Positions 8,466 through 14,513 of a stretch of 14,513 nucleotides of DNA are shown piece by piece (the first letter of the stretch is position 1; every line of letters begins with the position of its first letter). Source of the DNA: Gammaproteobacteria bacterium (GTDB lineage Bacteria > Pseudomonadota > Gammaproteobacteria > S012-40). The stretch is taken from assembly GCA_015491615.1 (NCBI GenBank), contig WFVN01000038.1, positions 1 to 14,513 on the forward strand, given 5' to 3'. A program made the translations under genes and the position numbers. The notes beneath the pieces were generated by a model. That model had not been told where the DNA came from and made no database searches. It saw only the letters and a list, made by a program, of their open reading frames with translations.

Positions 8466-8797
8466 GACCGTTCCCCGCGCAGGGCGCGGAACGACTCCAC
8501 GGGGTGGACGAACAACCAGCCGGCGCAGGGGCGGTGGTCGCCCACCACGGATTCAATGAGATCCAGGGCTTCCTCCACCCGCTCGTCCGGCAGATAGAGG
8601 GTCAGGCGCAGGGCGTCGGTGACCGACTCCCCCAGGGTCAGGGAATATTCCCGTTCCTGGGGAGCCACGGCGGTCAGCGAGCTTTTCACCTGGATGACCG
8701 ACAGGAAGCCGTCCGGGCCGGGCAGGCCGGCCTGTTCCAAGGCGTGGAGGATGTCGGGGACGTGCACTTCGTGGACGTAGGCGCGGATCTCTTTCAT
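8462..8797 (-). CDS. Divergent PII-like protein of the metal-efflux type
   Basis: This 111-residue protein looks like a PII signalling protein: MKEIRAYVHEVHVPDILHAL matches the first strand and helix, LRLTLYLPDERVEEALDLIESVV the second repeat, and GWLFVHPVES the last strand with the family F.V.PVE ending. The T-loop region (about 37-58) is unlike GlnB or GlnK and has no canonical uridylylation Tyr51 context. H9, H12, H88 and C91 are possible metal ligands. A divergent PII subgroup encoded beside RND heavy-metal efflux genes has been described (PII-NG), and both sequence and position fit it. It probably forms a cytoplasmic trimer and may regulate the ATPase or pump by binding nucleotide or metal; this is inference. 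CutA, a similar ferredoxin-like trimer, is an alternative but fits less well. AGGAG lies six bases before the ATG. Confidence 0.78.
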   Translation of the reverse strand: MKEIRAYVHEVHVPDILHALEQAGLPGPDGFLSVIQVKSSLTAVAPQEREYSLTLGESVTDALRLTLYLPDERVEEALDLIESVVGDHRPCAGWLFVHPVESFRALRGERS

Positions 8798-8831
8798 GGC
8801 TCGCTCCTGTGTCGATGGGGGAGGGGGCCGG

Positions 8832-11800
8832 TCATGACCGGCGCCCCTCGCGGCGGGACTCCATCCACTCGTAGATGAGGGGCAGGAGCACCAGGGTGAG
8901 GAGAGTGGAGGTGATGAGGCCGCCCACCACCACCGTCGCCAGGGGCCGCTGGGTCTCCGCCCCCACGCCGCTGGAGAGGAGCATGGGGATGAGCCCGAGG
9001 GTGGCCACGGAGGCGGTCATGAGTACCGGCCGCAGTCGCAGCTCCGCCCCCTTGCGCACCGCCTCGGATACCGACAGGCCCTTGGCCCGCAGTTCGTTGA
9101 TGAAGGCGATGAGGACGATGCCGTTGAGCATGGCCACCCCGAACACGGCGATGAAGCCGATGGCCGAGGGCACCGACAGGTACTGGCCGCTGGCGAACAG
9201 GGCGATGAGCCCGCCGATGGTGGCGAAGGGCACGTTGGCGATGATGAGGGTGGCGTAGCGCACCGAGTTGAAGGCGGTGTACAGCAACACGAAGATGAAG
9301 AAGATGGTCAGCGGCACGATGATGGACAGCCGCTTGAGGGCGCGCTGCTGGTTCTCGAAGGCCCCGCCCCACTCGATCCAGTAGCCGGGGGGCAGTTCCA
9401 CCTGCTGGCGGATGAGGGCGTCGGCCTCCTTCACGAAACCGTCCACGTCGCGCCCGCGCACGTCCATCTGGATGACGGCGTAGCGCTGGAGCTGTTCGCG
9501 GCGGATGAAGGAGTAGCCCTCGCTGACGGAAATGTCCGCCACCTTGGACAGGGGGACGATGGCCCCCGAGCCGGTGCGCAGCGGGATGGCGCCGATGGCC
9601 TCCACGTCTGCCTTGGCGGTGTCGGTGAGGCGCACGGTGATGGCGAAGCGCTTGACCCCGTCGATGAGGGTGGAAACGGGCTCGTTGCCGATGCCGGTGC
9701 GCACCAGGGTGAGGATGTCGTCGGCGTTGAGGCCGTAACGGGCCAGTTGCTCGCGGTCCACCTGGATGCGGATCTGCGGCTTGCCCAGGTTGGCCTCCAG
9801 GGACAGGTCGGCCACCCCGGGCACCTGCGCTACCACGCCCTTGATCTCTTGACTGAGGCGGTCCAGCTCCGAGAGCTCCTCGCCGTAGAGCTTGATGGCG
9901 AGGGTGGCGCGCACGCCGGAGATGAGTTCCTCCACGCGCATCTGGATGGGTTGGGTGAAGGCGATCACCGCCGTGGGCACCACCCGTTCCAGGTCCTCGC
10001 GCATGGCGTCGGCCAGTTCCTCGATGGTACGGTCCGTCGACCATTCCTCGTGCGGGTGGAGCTCGGTGTAGATCTCCATGTAGTTGACGTCCGCCGTCTC
10101 GCCCTTCTCGGCGCGGCCGATCATGGCGATGGTGGTCTTCACCTCCGGGTACTCGTTGAGGACAGCAGCGATCTTCTTGGAGACCTCGATGGACTCCTCC
10201 AGGGAGGTGGAGGGGATGGAACTTACCCGCCACATGATGGAGCCCTCCTGCAATTGGGGCATGAATTCCTTGCCCAGGAAGGGGAACAGGGAGAGGCTCC
10301 CCACGAGCAGGGCCAAGGCCGCCCCCAGCACGCCCTTCTTGTGATTCAGGGCCCACTCGAGTATCGGCAGATAGACCCGCTTCACTGCCGCCACCAGCCA
10401 GGTGTCCCGCTCTTCCTTGGGTTTGAGGATGAGGGCGGCGAGTACCGGGATGAGGGTGAGGGCGAGGATGAGGGAGCCGGCCATGGCGAAGCTGATGTTG
10501 AAGGCCATGGGTTTGAACAGCTTGCCTTCCAGGCCCTCGAGGGAGAACAGGGGCAGGAAGACGACGATGATGATGAGGATGGCGAAGGTGATGGGGTTGG
10601 CCACTTCGCGCGCGGCGGTGAGGACGGCGGCGGTGCGGTCCACCTTGCCTCCTTCGGCGCGCCGTTCGGCCATGATGCGGAAGGCGTTCTCGGTCATTAC
10701 CACGGCGCCGTCGATCATCATGCCGATGCCGATGGCCAGGCCCGCCAGAGACATGAGGTTGGCCGACAGGCCGGCTTGCTCCATCATGATGAAGGCGATG
10801 AGCATGGCCAGTGGCAGGGCGGCGATCACCACCAGGGCGGAACGCAGCTCACCGAGGAACAGAAAGAGGACGATGGCCACCAGAATGGCCCCTTCGATGA
10901 GGGCGCGGGTGGCGGTGTTCACCGCCTTCTCCACCAGATCGGTACGCTCGTACACCGGTCGCACGACGACGTCTTCCGGGAGGGCGTCCTCGACGATGGC
11001 CAGTTTTTCCTTTACCGCGTCCACCACGTTCTTGGCGTTCTCGCCGATGCGCGCCAGGGCCATGCCCAGGACCACTTCCTTGCCGTCGCGGGTGACGGCG
11101 CCGAAACGCAGGGCCGGTCCTTGGGTGATGGTGGCCACGTCGCGCAGATAGACGGGGGTGCCGTCCACCACCTTCACCACCACCAGGCCCAGATCGTGCT
11201 CGTCGCGCACCAGGCCGAGACCTCGCACCAGGTATTGTTCCGGGCCCATGTCGATGTATTGCCCCCCCACCTGGCGGTTGTTGGCCTCGATGACGGCCAT
11301 CACGTCCTTGAAGGAGAGGTCGTACTCGATGAGCTTGAGGGGGTCCACCACTACCTGGAACTGGCGCTCGTGGCCGCCCCAGGAGGTGATGTCGTCCACC
11401 CCGGGGGCGGTACGCAGAATGAGGCGCACGGTCCAGTCCTGCCAGGTGCGCAGGTCCATGAGGGCCCGGGGGTCGTCGCGGGCGGCGTCCAGCTGCTCGT
11501 CGACCCGTTCCACGGTATACCAGAACACCTGCCCGAGGCCGGAGGTGTTGGGACCCATTTCGGGGGTGCCATAGCCCTCGGGGATGCGGTCGGCCACCTC
11601 CTGCAGGCGTTCCATCACCAGCCGACGGGCGAAGTAGATGTCCATGTCGTCTTCGAAATACACCGCCACGTAGGACAGGCCGAACAGGGATACCGAGCGG
11701 ATCTCCTTCACCTTGGGCAGGCCGGCCATGCCGGACTCGATGGGGAAGGTGAGGAGCTGCTCCACGTCCTCCGCCGCCAGCCCGGGGGACTCGGTGTAGA

Positions 11801-11945
11801 TGTTCACCTGCACCGGGGTGACGTCGGGGAAGGCGTCGATGGGGACCTCGTTCACCGCCCGCCAGCCGGCGGCGGCCACCACCGCGAAAATGATGATGAC
11901 GAGGAATTTGTAGCGCAGGGAGACTTCCACCAGTTTGTTGAGCAT
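8832..11945 (-). CDS. CusA/CzcA-family heavy-metal RND efflux pump
   Basis: This 1037-residue inner-membrane proton/metal antiporter is the pump of the tripartite system. The N-terminus shows the first helix (about 13-28) and then VPIDAFPDVTPVQV and ESPGLAAEDVEQLLTFPIE, both typical of heavy-metal RND proteins. The proton-relay helix reads AIGIGMMIDGAVVMTEN (404-420) with D412, E419 and N420. The second aspartate of the CzcA DFGxxxDGA motif is replaced by G406, so it is not a classic Zn/Co/Ni CzcA. The periplasmic cleft reads WRVSSIPSTS where CusA has YMPSTLPG, so the first Cu/Ag methionine is missing. A less studied divalent-cation subgroup is most likely. The second half repeats the domain plan from about 540. 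AGGAGG (11956-11951) sits five bases before the ATG and overlaps the adaptor gene's stop. The length is normal and no defects are seen. Confidence 0.95.
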   Translation of the reverse strand: MLNKLVEVSLRYKFLVIIIFAVVAAAGWRAVNEVPIDAFPDVTPVQVNIYTESPGLAAEDVEQLLTFPIESGMAGLPKVKEIRSVSLFGLSYVAVYFEDDMDIYFARRLVMERLQEVADRIPEGYGTPEMGPNTSGLGQVFWYTVERVDEQLDAARDDPRALMDLRTWQDWTVRLILRTAPGVDDITSWGGHERQFQVVVDPLKLIEYDLSFKDVMAVIEANNRQVGGQYIDMGPEQYLVRGLGLVRDEHDLGLVVVKVVDGTPVYLRDVATITQGPALRFGAVTRDGKEVVLGMALARIGENAKNVVDAVKEKLAIVEDALPEDVVVRPVYERTDLVEKAVNTATRALIEGAILVAIVLFLFLGELRSALVVIAALPLAMLIAFIMMEQAGLSANLMSLAGLAIGIGMMIDGAVVMTENAFRIMAERRAEGGKVDRTAAVLTAAREVANPITFAILIIIVVFLPLFSLEGLEGKLFKPMAFNISFAMAGSLILALTLIPVLAALILKPKEERDTWLVAAVKRVYLPILEWALNHKKGVLGAALALLVGSLSLFPFLGKEFMPQLQEGSIMWRVSSIPSTSLEESIEVSKKIAAVLNEYPEVKTTIAMIGRAEKGETADVNYMEIYTELHPHEEWSTDRTIEELADAMREDLERVVPTAVIAFTQPIQMRVEELISGVRATLAIKLYGEELSELDRLSQEIKGVVAQVPGVADLSLEANLGKPQIRIQVDREQLARYGLNADDILTLVRTGIGNEPVSTLIDGVKRFAITVRLTDTAKADVEAIGAIPLRTGSGAIVPLSKVADISVSEGYSFIRREQLQRYAVIQMDVRGRDVDGFVKEADALIRQQVELPPGYWIEWGGAFENQQRALKRLSIIVPLTIFFIFVLLYTAFNSVRYATLIIANVPFATIGGLIALFASGQYLSVPSAIGFIAVFGVAMLNGIVLIAFINELRAKGLSVSEAVRKGAELRLRPVLMTASVATLGLIPMLLSSGVGAETQRPLATVVVGGLITSTLLTLVLLPLIYEWMESRREGRRS

Positions 11946-11955
11946 GGTCGCCTCC

Positions 11956-13194
11956 TCAGTGCGCGTGGCCTTCGCCCATCTGCGACTTCAGCAGTAGGGC
12001 CTTGAGATAGTAGGCGCCGCGGGCGACGATCGGCTCGCCGGCGTGGAGGCCGGCGCGGATCTCCGTCCAGCCGCCGCGGCTGACACCGGTCTCCACTGGC
12101 TGTGGACGGATCTCGTCGCCTTCCACCACGAACACCACGTAGGCGCCCTGCATGAGCACCACCGCTCGTTTGGGCACCGCCACCACCGGGCGGCTGGATT
12201 CGGTCTCGATCACCGCCTCGACGAACTGCCCCGGGTGCAGGTGGTCGTCGCGGTTGTCCACTTCGATGCGCAGTATCTGGGTGCGGGTGGCCTCCTGCAG
12301 GCGGTGGTGGCGCTGCACCACGCGACCATCGATCCAACGGTCCTCACCCACCCGGATGCGGGCGTGGGCGCCGGTGGGAATACGGGCGGCGTCCACGGGA
12401 TTGAGCTGCGCCTGCACCCAGAGGACGTCCTCGTCGCTGATCTCGAACATCACCCGGCCCGGCTCGGCCAGCTCGCCGAGGACGAAATCGTCGCGGATGA
12501 CGGTGCCGTCCAGGGGGGCGGTGAGATCGAAGTCGCCGGTGGCGCGGGAGACGTCGCCCTGACGCAGGAGGGCCTGGATCTGGACCTCGGTCATGCCGTA
12601 GGCGCGCACCCGGGCGAGGGCCAGTTGCCGCGCCACTTGGGCCTCCACCCAGCGGCGCTCGGAGACCACCTGCTTGCCCAGTTTGCGTACTCGTTGCCAT
12701 TCGCGGTCGGCCACCAGCAGGTCGCCCTGGGCGCGGGCCATCTCCACGCTGGAGAGGGTGACCAGGCGCTGACCGCGTTTCACTTTGTCGCCCAGGCGCG
12801 CGTGGCGGGCGGTGATCTGGCCGGGGATGCGGGGGGAGACCTTGGCCGAGCGATAGGCGTCCACCACGACTTCGGCGGGGGCGAGAACGGTCCCTTCCAA
12901 GGGGCGGCGCTCGGCGCGGCCCACCTCGATGCCCTGTTCGGCCCGCTCCGCCTCGTTCATGCGGATGACGCCCTCTTCGTGGCCTTCACCCTCCTCGTGG
13001 CCGTGGCCTTCTTCGTGGTCTTCGTCACCGTGGTCCTCGTTGCCATGGTCTTCGCCGCCATGGCGCTCTCGTTGCTGGGCCTGTTCGGCGGCGGTCTCGT
13101 CGGTGTGTTCGTGGTCGTGGTCCTCCTCGGCCCAGGCGGGAGTGAGGACGAGGGCCAGCAGGGTGGCGATGAGAATACGTTTCTTGGCGTTCAT
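11956..13194 (-). CDS. RND periplasmic adaptor (CusB/CzcB family) with His-rich N-terminus
   Basis: This 412-residue periplasmic adaptor joins the RND pump to the outer-membrane channel. The signal peptide MNAKKRILIATLLALVLTPAWA should be cleaved after A22. The mature N-terminus (23-75) is extremely acidic and His-rich, with ten His between 26 and 72 in patterns such as DHDHEH, EDHGDEDH and GHGHEEGEGH; a second small motif, GHAH, ends the protein. These look like metal-capture segments. The rest is the membrane-fusion fold: a lipoyl-like half (about 115-150), a short helical hairpin (150-200), the second lipoyl half (220-240, LTAPLDGTVIRDDFVLGEL) and beta-barrel domains up to about 400. ATG at 13194 with GGAG upstream is preferred over an in-frame TTG at 13206. 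The CusB-type Met ligands are not evident, supporting a non-copper substrate. Confidence 0.94.
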   Translation of the reverse strand: MNAKKRILIATLLALVLTPAWAEEDHDHEHTDETAAEQAQQRERHGGEDHGNEDHGDEDHEEGHGHEEGEGHEEGVIRMNEAERAEQGIEVGRAERRPLEGTVLAPAEVVVDAYRSAKVSPRIPGQITARHARLGDKVKRGQRLVTLSSVEMARAQGDLLVADREWQRVRKLGKQVVSERRWVEAQVARQLALARVRAYGMTEVQIQALLRQGDVSRATGDFDLTAPLDGTVIRDDFVLGELAEPGRVMFEISDEDVLWVQAQLNPVDAARIPTGAHARIRVGEDRWIDGRVVQRHHRLQEATRTQILRIEVDNRDDHLHPGQFVEAVIETESSRPVVAVPKRAVVLMQGAYVVFVVEGDEIRPQPVETGVSRGGWTEIRAGLHAGEPIVARGAYYLKALLLKSQMGEGHAH

Positions 13195-13228
13195 GGTGTT
13201 CTCCAACGTTCGGTTGCCGGCGTGAGCT

Positions 13229-14449
13229 TCAGCGCCGGGTGAAACGGGGCAGGCGTTCGAGCAGGTCGCCGTTGGCGTAGCGCAGGTCGAGCCAGGCGAG
13301 CCACAGGTCCTGGCGCAGGGAAACCACCTGCTCGCGGGTGTCCAGGGTCTGCTTCAGGCGCAGCAGGTAGGCGTCCGCCTCCAGCTCGCCGGCGGACCAC
13401 ATGCGCTCCAGGGCTTCCAATTGACCGGCCAGACCGGCGCGACCGCCCGCCTGCCAGGCCGCCCAGGCCTGGTGCAACACCCGGTAGCGGGCGTGGTTGG
13501 CGCGCAGGCGTACGAGGGCGTCGCGGCGCGCCTGGTCGAGGCGCGCGCGGGCGACTTCGGCCTCGGCGCGGGCGGCGTCCACTTCGGCCAGGTAGGGGTT
13601 GCGCACGTTCCAGGGGAGGGAGAGGGACAGGCCCAGCAGGGCGGCCTCGCCCTCGCGCCCGGCATCCAGGGAGAGGGTGGGGTTGGCGCGTCGCTCCCGT
13701 TGGCGCACGACCACTTCGGCGCGCGCCGCCGCCACCTCCGCGGCGAGGGCGCGCAGGGCGGGCAGGCGTTCGTCCAGGCCGGCCTCGTCCAGGGATGCGG
13801 GGACGGGCGGGGCCTCGGGCAGATCCAGGGGCAGAGCGTGGATGTCCTCCCCCGGGAACCACAGGGCCAGGTCCTGTTCGGCCTGGGAGAGGGCCGCGGC
13901 GACCTGGGCGCGGGCCATGCGCGCCTCCGCCTCGGCCAGGCGCGCCAGGGCCATGGCGCTGCTGTCCAGGTCGCCGCTGGCGAGGCGTTTTTCGCTGATT
14001 TCCACGAAGCGGCGCATAAGTTCCACCCGCTCGTCGGCGATGGCGAGGCGCTGGCGGGTGTTCTGGTGACGGACGACGAGGTGCAGGAGACGGTGGCCGA
14101 GGTCCAGGCGCCGTTGCATCAAACGTGCCTCGGCGGCCCCCAGGCGTGCCTGGGCGGCTTGGGCGGTGGCTCCCCGCAGATCGGCGCGGTCGATGGTCTG
14201 ACTGACCCCCGCGTTCAGGGTGAGGACTTCCCCCTGCTCCACGATGACGCCCACCTCGGGGTTGTAGCGGGGTTTGCCGGCCGCTTCCCGGCGGGCCTCG
14301 GCGGCGTTTTGTTCGGCCTGGGCCTCGAGCCAGGCAGGATGGCGGTCCAGGGCCTGCTCGAACCAGTCGGGTCCGGCGGCCTGGGCGGGCAGGCCCAGGG
14401 TCAGGGCGGTGGCCAGGATGGCCACGCGCGACCAGGGAAAGACGTTCAT
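13229..14449 (-). CDS. TolC-family outer-membrane efflux protein (CzcC/CusC-like)
   Basis: This 406-residue protein is the outer-membrane channel of the efflux system. A signal peptide (about 1-24, ending GLPAQA before AGPDWF) exports it. There is no lipobox Cys, unlike CusC. The mature part is the usual two-repeat outer-membrane-efflux fold: long Ala/Arg/Glu-rich helices (about 38-58, 86-130, 160-190, 230-250, 285-325) alternating with short beta segments such as PRYNPEVGVIVEQG and ANPTLSLDAG. It is slightly shorter than typical TolC homologues. GAGGGA (14460-14455) lies five bases before the ATG. It is the first gene of the operon, and the adaptor starts 34 bases after its stop. Sequence alone places it in the TolC family; the metal role comes from the operon. 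Confidence 0.92.
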   Translation of the reverse strand: MNVFPWSRVAILATALTLGLPAQAAGPDWFEQALDRHPAWLEAQAEQNAAEARREAAGKPRYNPEVGVIVEQGEVLTLNAGVSQTIDRADLRGATAQAAQARLGAAEARLMQRRLDLGHRLLHLVVRHQNTRQRLAIADERVELMRRFVEISEKRLASGDLDSSAMALARLAEAEARMARAQVAAALSQAEQDLALWFPGEDIHALPLDLPEAPPVPASLDEAGLDERLPALRALAAEVAAARAEVVVRQRERRANPTLSLDAGREGEAALLGLSLSLPWNVRNPYLAEVDAARAEAEVARARLDQARRDALVRLRANHARYRVLHQAWAAWQAGGRAGLAGQLEALERMWSAGELEADAYLLRLKQTLDTREQVVSLRQDLWLAWLDLRYANGDLLERLPRFTRR

Positions 14450-14483
14450 GATGATCCCTCGATGGATGGTGGAACGGTGATAT

Positions 14484-14505
14484 CGGGCCGTGGCACCACG
14501 GCCCG
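14484..14505. repeat. Perfect inverted repeat upstream of the efflux operon
   Basis: Two 10-base arms (CGGGCCGTGG at 14484-14493 and its complement at 14496-14505) flank two central bases. It lies 35 bases upstream of the TolC-family start. Neither side has a T run, so a rho-independent terminator is unlikely. It could be an operator for a metal-responsive regulator or an RNA hairpin in the leader. No convincing promoter was found in the remaining 64 bases of the window. Confidence 0.45.
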
Positions 14506-14513
14506 TTCAGGGG

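Noticed and set aside
8794..10356. Minus-strand open frame of about 520 codons within the RND gene
   Set aside because: It overlaps the RND gene in another frame and is dominated by Arg/Pro/Gly/His, typical of an out-of-frame GC-rich read.
9747..12005. Very long plus-strand open frame (about 750 codons) across the RND pump gene
   Set aside because: It is the antisense shadow of a clear RND gene in high-GC DNA. The translation is His/Gly/Asp/Gln-biased with no recognisable domain.

Overview
The window is GC-rich and gene-dense, with short intergenic gaps and mostly strong Shine-Dalgarno sequences. The gene set points to a gammaproteobacterium, or a close proteobacterial relative. It has a CorA and an EttA with Escherichia coli-like length and motif positions, a small polyhydroxyalkanoate-system protein of the kind common in proteobacteria, a c-di-GMP enzyme, and a tripartite RND metal efflux operon that needs an outer membrane. 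The organism assignment is inference; no rRNA or other marker gene is present.

Left part (1-4762). corA and ettA lie on the minus strand one base apart and are probably co-transcribed, ettA first. A divergent intergenic region (2657-2854) separates them from a plus-strand PAS-GGDEF-EAL gene. That region holds a TTGACA-type promoter whose -35 box sits inside a perfect 17-bp palindrome. Bases 1-42, beyond corA, show nothing recognisable.

Middle part (4763-6508). Convergent to the GGDEF-EAL gene is a minus-strand toxin-antitoxin locus: a ribbon-helix-helix antitoxin followed by a PIN-domain toxin, with a 4-base start/stop overlap. It has an upstream promoter and a perfect 19-bp palindromic operator. 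The antitoxin frame is broken once and the toxin frame twice, yet all four PIN acidic residues can still be read across the three frame segments. Upstream lie the small PHA-system protein (minus) and a divergent DJ-1/PfpI protein (plus), which ends in a strong rho-independent terminator.

Right part (6540-14505). One minus-strand operon of five genes: a TolC-family outer-membrane factor, a periplasmic adaptor with a His/Glu/Asp-rich N-terminus, a heavy-metal RND pump, a divergent PII-like protein, and a P1B-type ATPase with APC in place of the usual CPC. Spacings are 34, 10 and 34 bases, then an ATGA overlap. The likely logic is that the ATPase moves metal from cytoplasm to periplasm, the adaptor binds periplasmic metal, and the RND pump and outer-membrane channel expel it. 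The PII-like protein may sense metal or nucleotide state and tune one of the pumps. The motifs argue against copper/silver and for a divalent cation such as zinc, cobalt, cadmium or nickel. No dedicated regulator is seen inside the window. A perfect 10-bp-arm inverted repeat lies just upstream of the operon.
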